Assembly (NCBI RefSeq): GCF_030936135.1
Contig: NC_082598.1
Span: forward strand, 53,164,347 to 53,228,346
Reading direction: 5' to 3'
DNA: 64,000 bases
Origin: Gavia stellata
Taxonomy: Eukaryota > Chordata > Aves > Gaviiformes > Gaviidae
Shown here: positions 39,311-50,565 of the stretch, in pieces
Layout: every line of letters begins with the position of its first letter
How positions within the stretch are numbered: the first letter of the stretch is position 1
The notes under the pieces: generated by a model
Told to the model about the DNA's origin: nothing
The model's database searches: none
The model's input: the letters and a program-made list of their open reading frames with translations, nothing else
Position numbers and translations under genes: made by a program

Positions 39311-39514
39311 CTGGAGGACCTGGGGGGACAGGCTGGGAGGCGTAGGTAGCTCTGAGGACCTGGGGGGACAGGCTGGGAGGTGTAGGTAGCTCTGAGGACC
39401 TGGGGGGACAGGCCGAGAGGCGTAGGTAGCTCTGAGGACCTGGGGGGACAGGCTGGGAGGTGTAGGTAGCTCTGAGGACCTGGGGGGACAGGCTGGGAGG
39501 CGTAGGTAGCTCTC
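39311..39514. repeat. 40-bp minisatellite, five units
   Basis: Five head-to-tail copies start at 39311, 39351, 39391, 39431 and 39471 with an exact 40-base period. The array ends just after TAGCTCT of a partial sixth copy. Each unit contains GGACCTGGGGGGACAGG and GTAGGTAGC. Units 1, 3 and 5 have GGCGTAGG where units 2 and 4 have GGTGTAGG; unit 3 also carries GGCCGAGAGG instead of GGCTGGGAGG. Because 40 is not a multiple of three and the reverse strand lacks stops, a long minus-strand open frame crosses the array as an artefact. Confidence 0.97.
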
Positions 39515-42500
39515 TGGCCAGGGCTGGGGTGGTATCTGCTGTTGGGGTCCACAGCCAGACCGAGAAGCATGGTGGGTTGGTACTTTGCCCTATATGTTTT
39601 TTCCTTACGTGTTATCTTTAATGATTATTGGCGTGCTGTGTGTGCCTTAGCCTACAGGTTTACAGATCAGTCTGGAAGCACCTTTAATGTTACGGGGAGG
39701 AGAAGGAGGGAAATGAAAACTTAGAGGAGCACGTGGGAGTACGGCCTCGTGGAGTGAGACGAGGGCAGGGTTTCCTGGCAGTGATACATAGCAAAATACT
39801 CTGGTAATCAAGAGGGTTTTTTGACCTAAGCTAATTTTGATCCCTGCTTAGTTTGGGGAAAACCTTCACGTTATTTGCAGGACTGCCTCATAACCCCTTT
39901 TATAGCTGGTTGTGTCAGCGGTTTCCACTGCAAACCCTGCATTAGGGTTCTTATAACTCAGCTGTATAAATTTGATCTGGACTTTAAAATTGGCATGTAC
40001 GTTCTTGATTTGGAAGCAAGTATTGAGGCCGGATGGCTAATCTGTTGGCTATGCGAATAATATTGCTGTAGTAAAGGCTGTGAGGAATATGATACAGCTC
40101 TCAGTTTCCATTGAGTGCAGAGGAAGCTTATTTGCCACAAAGAGCAGGTGCTCCCATGGCTCTTTTTTTCATGCAGAAGTGGTAAGCTAGATCCCAAGTG
40201 TCCCAAACCCATTGGGAGTCTGGAGTGTACGTTGGGTTTTCGCTTCCTTCCCGGCAGGGAAGGAGGTGAGGAAGGGCTTTGGCGAGCCACCCCGTTAGGT
40301 GGGGCGCGCTGGAGCACAGCGATAGCCTATTTGAGCTCGTGGTGTTCGGGTGTCAGACCCGAGCACGCCGTGCTGCTGCCTGCCCGGGTTGCGTGGTGCT
40401 GGGGCCACCCATCAGGCGTCAGGTCGGAGGCGCGCAATTAGTTTGAGGGAACTGGTGCAGCCACGGAGCGTAAGCATGCCTGCCCTCATGTTTTGGGACA
40501 AGCTTGTGTTCTCCAAAAATACAGTAAGGACTTCTTCTCTTGCAGTGATTCACCAAAGGGGTGCTTTGAGCTCTATGTACATTTGAGAGCATGCTGTTAA
40601 AATACTGGCTGTTGGGGCAAGGTGGTTCTTTGGCCAGGTGAAATGAGGCTAGGGATAAACAAGGTAGCAACAGGTAATGAGTGTAAATATTAGCAGAAGG
40701 TGTATTATAGCAGGGCGATAAAGCCCTTGTGGTTTGAACGTCTGTGTGAAAAGGCAGAGTTGATAAAAGAGAAGTTGCCTGATTGCTTATTTTGTGATTC
40801 TGCAAAGATTTCCTGTAATGTTCTTTCTGTATGCGGGTGTGTTGTGTTTTGTTTTTTTAATTATTTCAAGTACTTTAATATAGGGAAGGACGTAGACTGA
40901 AATAGAAGCAAGAGTGGTAACGATACAAAGGTCATTGTCTGGTTGACTTCTGCTTTGAGTGTGCATGTCTTTCAGACTGAATTGCTACAGCCAACCGCGT
41001 ATCGGAAGTGCTCAAGGGGTAAAACTCAAGCTGGAGGGATTTCAGATAGCCCAGGGAGATTTAAATTGGGAGCAATGAAATTACATTCTGAGAGAAAGTT
41101 GCAGATGACATTGAAGGATGTTTGTGTGATGGGGGACCATTGTATACTGTCAGACTATGAAATAGTTTCTCTGGGAGAGTGGTTGTGACGCACTATCACA
41201 GGAGCCGGTTGCAGCTAGGATTGATTCAAAGCAGGTGTCATGGAAAAGATAAAAGGCACTTCCCATCTCTAGGCAAATAGATCTTTGTCTTAGGAGTAAC
41301 TGCAATTTAAGTGTTTCATTTATTACTGCATGAAAGCTAAGTAATGACAGTTCAAAGAAGAACTGCTTGTCAAGTTTTCTTCTTAGTCATGTGAAGAAAA
41401 ATAGATGGTTATATGTTAATTAGAAATGATTCAGAGATAGATGCACATGTTATCTGCACACATGCAATATTCCTGGAAAGGATCTTTTAAAATACCTCAT
41501 TTAAGATTAAAAGTAAAGAAGCTATTTTTCTTGCTATTTGTTTTAAATATTGGTTGCTGCAAAACAAAATAATAGGCTGGCTAAAATTTAGCTTGAGAAA
41601 ACAGTTGCATTCCAGTGTGTTTTGGGCTGTTTGCTTTTAAAAACCTGAGGCGTAGACTATGTTGAGATTACTTTTTATACTGTTGCTTTTGAAGTTGATC
41701 ATGGATCAAGAACTGGTTTACTTCTGTTTTATCTCTGTTTGGAATGTATTTTAGAACAATATTGCAGTTTTGCAATTCTGATGTTTAAAACAACAAGAAC
41801 AACAAAAATTTTTTTTTTGGGTCAAACAAAACTGAAATCTAATCTTAGATGGGTGATTTTATTTATGTTTATTAGAAAGCGTCCTGAGCATCTCTGGATG
41901 GCATAGGCTGGCTTTTGGCTTTCGGCCATGAAGCTGATTACTGCTGAGGGGCCGAAAAGAGGTTTGCTGCTGGGGGCTGGGGGAGTGACTGGCCTCAGCA
42001 GGTGCCTGATCATGACATGTCTCTCCTGCTTGCCTCCCCCTCTGTCTCCAAATGAGCTTCCCAGAGTATAGAGACGTGGAACTAAGTAGGAGGAAACATT
42101 AGTGGTTGGCCAGTTTCATGGTTTTAAATCTGCTTTGAAACATCAAAAAACTCCCTATTTTGTTGTAGCTGTAATTCATGCTTGATTTTTAAAAACTTGT
42201 CTCATACTGTAAATAGAGAATTAAAACAGATCCATCAAGGATTTCAAGAATATTTGTGGTGCTTAGAAGCTGGTTTGATTCATAAGTAGCCTGTTTTATA
42301 ATTTTAATGCCATACTCTTCCATGTGTGCATCTTATTGCATTGATTCCATTTGTTTGCACGTGTACATTTAATAAAGGTGTGTTTTAAGGATATGCATAT
42401 TTCCTACTAGGATTTCAGCATTAGGTGTTTTTTGCTTTTGCACACCAGTTTACTAGTCTTTTGGTATTTAAGCATAGGCTATACTGTAGTTCTGTGACTG

Positions 42501-45500
42501 ATGACATAATTTTACTAAGCTAAGGCTAAACTTGCAGTTTAACAATGAAATCACTCATGCAGGACAAAAAAAGCTGTACAGAAGTAGTAATGATTTATAA
42601 ATAACACTTCAAAAATTCCTATATCTTGGCACCTACATCTTTTTATATCTTCTGCAGCTGTTGGATTTTTCAGAATCTGGGTGAAAAAAATTAAAGAAAT
42701 TGAGTTAGTTTCCATTGTGCTAAGGATTATGAGGAACTTTCTCTGAGTTTTGATTCTTGCATCTGTAGTACAACTCTGCCCTGTAGTTTCAGTACGACTT
42801 CGTTATAGGCGCTTTGCAAACCAAGGACTTGTGCTCCAGCTGAGATTTCCTAGAAGTACCAACCTCACCTCTCTTGGATAGTCAGATCTCTTATCCAAAA
42901 TCAGTAGGTGTTACTTGGAAGTCTTACCCCTGTATCTAGATAAGGAGATTACTGCTTTGGCATCGCTCTGTGTGTGCAGCTCTTCAGACTCTTGTCCAGT
43001 ATTTAGATAATTCAGATGTGTCTATGATAGCCTCACCTATAAGGCAGATTCAGTCCCCTGCCTGCACAGCAGGTCTCGTGGACATAGCTAGGGGCTCATC
43101 ACACTTCTTGGGACTTGTCTGCTTTTCTTTCTCATCTCCAGGGTGTACTTTCCAGCTGTATTTTTAAGGCATTTTTGGCCTGGGGTTCTGCTGAAATGAT
43201 TTTACAATTGTCTCCCATGTGTGCTTACAAAGAGTTTCATCACCAGTAGGCAACAGTTTAAGAGTGACCTCTTGAAAGTAAGGTGATTAGTTGTGCGTTG
43301 TTGTGTGTTGGCTACTGGAATCAAACAAAAAAGTGACTTTTTTTTTTACTAAGTTGTTTTATTTTACGCTTCTTTGGACAGTAAGCCCCCCCACCCTCCG
43401 CCCCCACTTTGAAGTCTTACTGCTGAATGTGTGTAGGTTGCTTTTTTCATCACGAATTGCAATGCATGAATGTCATGCACGTTTGCGTACATTTGGAGAA
43501 AGCTAGATTTTATTCACTTCAGCAGTCCAATCACAAAGCACAGCGATCCATTTGACCTTTAGCTTTTAGCGCCCTTACGTTCCTTTCCCTTTTCCAGACC
43601 TTGCTGACAAATGTCAGCATGCCGTAACATATTGGTTTAGGGATCTGTTTATGGCAGGTTCCACCCCTCCAAAGGTTTGAGGAGCTTCCCTATAAATAGC
43701 TAAGTTGGTCATAGCTTTCTATGTGCTTGTAGGGTTCCCTGATCTGTGTTTTATAGTAAGCAGGTCTCTTAGCTTAGAATTTGGGTATGAACACCAAATT
43801 TTGGAGGAATTTTGGCTTTGTTGCTGAAGCATTTTGTAAAACTGTACAAGTTGTAATTCTGATTAATTTAGCAAGTCAAGAAGTTTTTCTGAAATTAGTG
43901 CATCTCCTTTTTCCTTTGTCTTCTACCTTTCTTCCTTGCATGGGACTTGCTCTGCTAACTTTCCCTTGTTAGCACCCTTTGGTTTCAACTCTGGGTGAAA
44001 TTGCTCTGTTGACCTATAATGCTGAGGGACTGGCCGCTATCTTGAATCTGAGAGATGACAAATCTTCCTACATCTCAGGCCTCCCCTTTCACCAGAATAA
44101 TGTATTTGATAGCGTAGGATTAACACCAACTGGAAGGACTTTTCTGGTTTTGTTTGAATTTTTGGCTATTGTTTTTAGTTACTAAAGATTGTTACTGCAG
44201 ATGTCTGTGGGACATAGATTGATGTTGAAGAATGCTGGCCGTGATCCACTGAATGTGAAATTTCCTGCTTTCAGACTGTATGTTGTCAAATTATACATTT
44301 TTGGAGTATTGCATTTGTCTTGTGCATCAGGCAATACTTTTTCCTCTGTTTAAGTATTTGTCTTTACATGCTGTCTGATAATGCATGTCACAGCTGTCAT
44401 GTATTATAGTCTCTGAGATTTTAGGAAAGCCTTAATCATACCAGGTAAGCTGATGGGACACTTTCCACAGGTTTACTGACAAGTGACTGTTCATACACAA
44501 ATGCAAAGACTGAGTCCCCAGTATTTCATGTATTTCTACCCCTTTGCCATACACAGTTTTCAAGAGCTAGCCTCACTTCTCCTGTTGGAGAAGTGAATGG
44601 TGTGGAGACTGGTGACTGTATTTTGTGGTTGGTCATTGTTAAAAGGAACCACAAGGAACCAAAACTTCTTGATCCCTACTGAATGAACTAAACCAGAGGC
44701 AGTTAAAAAAAAAGAGGTGAAAGCCTTCCTTCTGCCTCCCTTTGAGGAGTTGCTTACTAGAGCATGACTGTGGCCCAAGGTGAACTCCGCTTTTGCAAAT
44801 AAAGATGAAGTAATTCAGCTGTTTGCAGCACCTCCCTAAAACATAGCACTTTCTTCAAGGAACAGACTCATGCTTGCAGGCAAAGGAAAGAGTTGTGAGG
44901 TTTTGTATGCACAGCACAAGCAGCTACAACTTCTCTGCTGTGAGATAGGAGATACATCTGGAAACAAAGGGAATTTGCACCATCCAGGACTGCTCTTTGC
45001 AGCCATCTATAACAATGATTAGCAGACCTGAGGACCAGGGATATAAATCGTTGCATAGACCTTACCATGTGTTGCTTTATTTCTATTTCTGTTCTTGGGA
45101 ATGAAGCTAGTTGAAATTCAGTGGCATCAGATGAAAAGGTTAATTTATTGTTCAGTCAGGGTCAATAATGTGAACTTTACAAAGATTTCTGTTGCAAGAC
45201 TATTTCATTCAAGTGGACTGATGGCAGTTGAGCTGAACTTCGTCAGTGACCTTGATCAAAGAGGCAGACTGCTCAAGAGGCCGTTCTTATTCTGGTCTGA
45301 ATATACTGCAGGTCGCTGGGGGCTGTAAACCTACTGAGAGGAAGGCAAAACTAAGTCCTGTAACTGGTCTGTCTGTAATGCTGAACTTCTGACTTTCTGG
45401 TAGTTGCAGCTGGGGAAAAGTCAGCTTCACTGTTAATGAAGTCTTCCATACACGTGACCAATCATTGACAAATACATATATTCTGAAAAGATTGTTTTGA

Positions 45501-45955
45501 TGGAAAATCTAAAATGGAAAAAGCTGGTTTACAGTCTCACCTCTCCTCTTGTGAGAAAAATTTAACCTATGAAGAGAAAAGAGGCTGGAACTTGGCATCC
45601 AGGAAACTGTGTGTGCCTATCCCTGCTTGTGTCTCTTGGTGAACACGCACAGCTTGCAGCCAGCAAAGTAGAAGTGGAGTTTGATTTTTGAAAAATAGGC
45701 AATACTGGGCAATACTTTTCCTGTAGTTCAAGTGAAATAAGAACAAGAACCTATAAATACTGCTTCACCAGGAAGAAATATAGCGCAGCAACTTTCACAG
45801 GGACATACTCACAAAGGAGAAAATACATCTTTCCCCACCCCCACCCCCCCCTTCCTGTGAAATGGCACTGTGAATAAGATATTGTGGTCCTGTGTACAGA
45901 GAATATAAGCATAAATCATCCAAATTTCTCATTTACCGTTCTTGTGATATTTCAG
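39515..45955 (+). other. PDLIM5: PDLIM5 intron 2, last part
   Basis: No other gene was recognised. The segment contains a CpG-rich islet at about 40215-40480, ordinary AT-rich intron, and a C-rich tract at 45833-45855. It ends with the exon 3 acceptor TTCTTGTGATATTTCAG, whose pyrimidine tract is interrupted by GTGATA and so only moderate. Confidence 0.65.
45833..45855 (+). promoter_or_regulatory. C-rich tract upstream of exon 3
   Basis: This is a nearly pure C run with single A interruptions (CCCCACCCCCACCCCCCCC), about 100 bases before the exon 3 acceptor. Poly-C-binding proteins (PCBP family, hnRNP K) recognise such RNA. A role in exon 3 splicing is inference from position only. Confidence 0.35.
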
Positions 45956-46107
45956 CTTAACGACGGTGGTAAAGCAGCCCGAGCACACGTGGGGATAGGT
46001 GATGTGGTTCTCACCATTGATGGGATAAGCACGGACGGGATGACTCATCTAGAAGCACAAAACAAGATCAAGGCATGTACAGGCAACTTGAACATGACTC
46101 TGCAAAG
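45956..46107 (+). CDS. PDLIM5: PDLIM5 exon 3, second half of PDZ domain
   Basis: This exon continues exon 2 in phase 0 and encodes residues 33-82 plus two bases (AG) of codon 83, 152 bases in all. The peptide begins LNDGGKAARAHVGIGDVV and contains MTHLEAQNKIK, the alpha-B helix of ALP/Enigma PDZ domains. His63 is in the position expected for binding C-terminal ligands such as that of alpha-actinin. It ends NLNMTLQ plus a split Arg codon. Exons 2 and 3 joined give a complete PDZ domain with the spacing I recall for PDLIM5. The donor is CAAAG/GTAAGA, and a TAA begins immediately in the intron. Variable positions differ from the human protein as recalled (for example VGIGD for VRIGD), as expected for an orthologue in a distant vertebrate. 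No frameshift or internal stop is present. Confidence 0.95.
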
Positions 46108-46116
46108 GTAAGATAC

Positions 46117-46145
46117 TTTTTTTTTTTTCCAAAAAAAAAAAAAAA
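46117..46145 (+). repeat. T12-CC-A15 tract next to exon 3 donor
   Basis: Twelve T residues (46117-46128), CC, then fifteen A residues (46131-46145) begin ten bases into intron 3. The two arms are mutually complementary, and the T tract sits where U-rich elements that help 5' splice-site recognition are found. Confidence 0.9.
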
Positions 46146-49100
46146 TTAACCATCATTGTAACAGTTGTTTGGAGGATAAAAACATGTAAGTGGTTTGGCA
46201 AAGTGCATGGAGTTAAGTGGCCACGATTGAAAGATATGCTGCTGTAGCCTGAAATGTGTCTTGATTTATAGCATTTTAGAAAACTTATTAGGTGTTAATT
46301 ATGTGAGTCAACAAAGACCTTTTCCAACCTTCTGTCACCTGCTCTACATTGAATGAAGTCTAGTTACTCTTCCTTTTGAGCTTTAGTTTTGTTAACACTT
46401 GTTTAATTAAAACCAGGTCTTTTTCCCTCCCTTGACTGGCTAGGGGCACTTCTTTTTTGGATCAAGTCCTACATCATCATTTTTATTAGCAAACAGAATG
46501 ATGGATTTAAACAGTTAACCCTGAGTTATATGGATGAATATACTGCAGCTCAGAGTCACAGAGAGATTTTTCCCAAAGCGATCCTACTGTTTCACAAAGT
46601 AGCAGCCTCCCTTTGCTAATAGCAATGTCTACTATAGAAGTTACAGCTTGGTCCACTCTCCCCATTCCTGAAACATACAGTTCATTGAATCTCAGCATAC
46701 CACTGTCAGCCTGGGACTATGTTTTGGGAGGTGTTGGAAGAAGGGAGCAGGACGCTCGCATACGGGTTATTGGAACTGAAGCAGGAAGAGCAGCAGCACA
46801 AGCAAGAAATTCCTTCAAGCTCTCAGAAGTCTCCCAGGGCTAAATACTGGCTTTCATTAGAAGACTGCTATTTTTATTTAATGATGTGAGTAAGCATCTT
46901 GGAGCAGGATTGGCCTCTGAAACCATCGCATAATGAGAACCATCCTTTCTTGTTATCAAAGAAAACAACAGCAGTTGCACCCCGTGATTGCTGTTCGTGC
47001 CCGCCTTCAGCAGTGAGAAGTTCCTCAATGAGCGTTGGTTGAGGCCCATAGCAGTATCTCTTAACCAGTTACTACCTTTTCTGGCAAATTTTCCTGCCCT
47101 TAACGAAAGGACCACCTCTATCAGAGTTCATCAGTGTAAGAATAAAAGAGACATGAATATGTAAGAATAAGAAGAGACGTGGTTGTAGGTCTGACAAATG
47201 TCCAGTTCTCCAGGGTGGTGGTGCTTGTTCCTAGCCCTAAGTAACGTGTAGTTGAATGATTGTGCGAGTGATTTCTTTCCTAAGAGGCTCCAGTTCAGCC
47301 CTGCTTGTTGTTTCTTGTTTTTCCTGTTGTCCTTCTGTACTTTGGTCCTTAGCTACCTTTAATAAGGGATTCCCTTTGCTCAGCCTCTGAGGAAAGGAGT
47401 ATCTTGTGGTGTGATTCATGCCTAGGGCATCTTCTCGAGTGAAACTTGTAAAGTTGGCATTGGAAGTTTCTTGATGAAACAGAGGTATTATACCAGCTCA
47501 TCAGAAGAATCGCACGTTGTATCTAGTGTGGCACTTGCTTTTCTGTCTCCCAACGAGGCAGGCAGCCCTTTTTTAGAAATGCACTTTCCAGGAGCTCACT
47601 GAGTCACTCCAGCAGGCAGCTGGAGTGTGGGGGTTTGGCCCACTTTCTCCTGTCACCATAAATTGATGGGCAGGGTTAAAATCAGATATAGGAAAGGAAT
47701 AGCAGGTGTGTCTCGGTCAGGCAATAACTTGTCTGAGGCTGCTTCTGGTTGGGTGTAGGGATGAGTGGTTTGAAAATCGAATTAATCATGAATTCGCCCG
47801 GTACCCTCCTGTTCTCACCCTTCCTACCCAGCGTAGCATCTGACTCACCAGCGTCGGCTACCTGACAGCTGAAGGCTAAGTCAGGATCAGACTAGCAGAG
47901 ATCAAAGGAGTAGCCTCGGTCCCAGCATCTGGGCGTGGGACAGATGTCCTGTCTTGCGGCTCTGCCGGTCTGCAGTCCCATGGTCTCAGCTGTTTCTAAT
48001 TCTGCCCAGATCTCATGAAAGCAAAGCCGTAGACAGTGCTCTCCCAGCTCCTCTGCCTGTGAAAACTTCCTCGCTCTGATCGCTGTTTAGCAGGAGACTT
48101 GCTTCAGTTGTTTATTTGTTCTTTTTAGCCTGGAAGAAAGTGGTGCTTGGAGTCAGACTGGCTCACGCTAACTGCAGATGCTGGCTGCTCATGGGAAGGA
48201 CACCTTGAGACTATAAACAGGGTGGCAAGATAAGCCATTTTAATATTGGGGGATCTCCTTAATTATATTCTTCTGATTTTTGCCTCTTGTCCCAAAACAA
48301 AACCAAACTAAATTAAATATTTTGAGCTGTTATTGTTCACGTGCAAGGTTAAAGAGAAGCTGTCAGCGTGAAACCATCGGCCTTCAAAATATGAGTTGTT
48401 GCCACAGACAGGAAAATCTAAGACATATCTTTTTTTTTTTTTTACTGCTTTTAATTATCTTCAGGGTTTTTTACACTTCCCTGAGCTTTTATCTACCTCC
48501 ACACAGACTACTGATAGTTTGAACTCCAATGCAAGAATGTTGAGGTTACTCTTGAAAGCACATATAAATTCTTTGATACTGCCCGAGTTTGCTGCTGCTT
48601 TAAAGGAACACCGTGATCTGTTGGTTAGCGCTGTTAATTTGAGGTCCGAGAAAATTGGAAGAGCATTATGGCTTGGAATAATGGCTTTTGCACTGTGACC
48701 GTGTTCATGTGCTGTTTTATGAAAGATGTGAAAGAACTCAGTTTGATGAAATTAGTTGTAGGAACCAGGATATATTTTTGTAAGTTCAATTTGGTACCTT
48801 TTTGGTGGTAGCACCTAGTGAACTTTATTCATGATAAATTGTAAGAAGCACTGTGCACTCATCTGTGGATGCCTGCTTTACTCTTGATCAGTTATAATTT
48901 GACACAGATTCATGTGGAATATGTGGAAATTAATATAGTGGCACAGACTTAAGTGTAATGTGAAAATAATGGTAATATGGGGAAAAATGGCTGGGTACGC
49001 CGCCAGTCTCACGGCATGTCAGAAACGGGGCTGGCTGTGCTGTTTGCTTGGGAGGGACTAACCAAAATAATCAGTAATTATTTGAAAAAGAAACAGGGTC

Positions 49101-50501
49101 CTGCCCTGGCTTTTTAGTTTTTGTGGGGTTTTTTGTGAGGATCAAAATGACAGTTGGTAGAAAAGCAGCGGTACACCCAAGGGATTAAGATGAACCCAAA
49201 TCACTGGTAGGCCAGTGAACTCAAGTGGGTCCCATCTGAGGCTGATGGGCTCCAGCATCCCGGTTTTTACACAGTGGCCGAGGCACGGTGACAGCCTGCC
49301 TTTTAAAAGCTACGAAGGAAATGTCGTTGATTCTACGTGGCAAAGGCGAGAGAGGAAATTCTTTATGATCAGCTTCCTTATTATAAATATTTTAACTTGA
49401 TATGCTTTTGTACTGCTGGTCAAGTTTTCACTTGACTTCTATTCTTTATGTGCAAAGTGGAAAAAATAAAATGGAGAGAAACAGAATACATGGCAAGTAG
49501 CTTGTTTGGGAGGTTGGAAGGAATATTTAAAGCAATGCCTTCAAAAGCTTTACTTACAGGTTTAAAGCAGTATATTCATGGAGGCAGATGTGCACGTACC
49601 TCTTGTGGAAAACCCATTTAGATGTTTTGTTACTTGTAAATAAATGTTGGCAAAATATTTGAAAGGAGAATAAAAGGCCCCTTTTTTCCTGTGTAAGGCA
49701 ATATGACATGTTGGGTTTTTAAATATGGAATTGTTCTCTGTCCCTGGAAGGAACTGGAATTACAGCTGTCACAACTGCAAGTCCGCTTTGCTTAAACAGA
49801 AGTAGATAATTGTGCTTGCCAGCTGTGTACGGTAGTAGATGCCTAACATTTGCATGTGTTGTCAAGTATTTTCAGGTATATGTCTTTAAAATTAATTAGT
49901 TCTGTAAACAAGTCTCGCTGTTTATTATGAAGATTATACCTTTCAAATTGTGACATTAAAAATACAGTTTTGGTGTGTTTATTTGCTCATTTTTAATATT
50001 AGTTATGCCTTAAAATTCTGTCGGGAGGTGGTTTTTTTTCTTTTTGTAACATGCAATTTTAGGTTCCTGATAGTTTGTTGAGTTTATTTAAACATTAAAT
50101 GCCTTTCATAGGAAACTTTTCTTTGTATGCATCCCTCCCTCCCTGAGATCTTGCTCTTTTGCACCCCAATATTTTATTTTCAGTTAAAGCCCTTTCCAGG
50201 TTCCCATGAGGACAGATGGAAACCAGATGCTTGCTTTTTGGATATATTTTCAAGTTCAGTAACTTAGCATGGACTTCCATAAATAAATCTGTAAGTTGCT
50301 GAACAGCAAAAAGCCAACACCTATTTTAAATATTGGTTTTGGGGACTGTTTCTCCAGACTCCTGCCCTAATGATTCTTTGGAAGTGAGAAAGATAAAGAA
50401 TTGTGTATTTCTACTGTTACGTGAGATCATGATACCCATGAAACTTCTGGAAGAAGTGTCAGTGAGCAATACAGGGATATTAAAAAAAAACAAAAAAACC
50501 C

Positions 50502-50565
50502 CAAAAAACCCCCAACAAAACAAAAAAAACGAAACAGAAAAGCCTGGAAAATTGGGGGTTTTTTG
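50502..50565. repeat. Perfect 14-bp inverted repeat around an A-rich loop
   Basis: The left arm CAAAAAACCCCCAA (50502-50515) is exactly complementary to the right arm TTGGGGGTTTTTTG (50552-50565), with 36 A-rich bases between. It lies within a longer A/C-rich low-complexity run that begins at about 50482. Confidence 0.95.

Noticed and set aside
39073..39570. 165-codon minus-strand open frame
   Set aside because: It is produced by reading through the 40-bp minisatellite, whose period makes the frame cycle through all three phases, none with a stop. The Pro-Gln-Ser repeats simply mirror the DNA repeat.
46300..46335. AAAGACCTTTTCCAACCTTCTG, resembling a + strand CR1 3' end
   Set aside because: Only about 15 bases fit, and neither the upstream CR1 sequence nor the octamer tail is recognisable, so chance similarity cannot be excluded.
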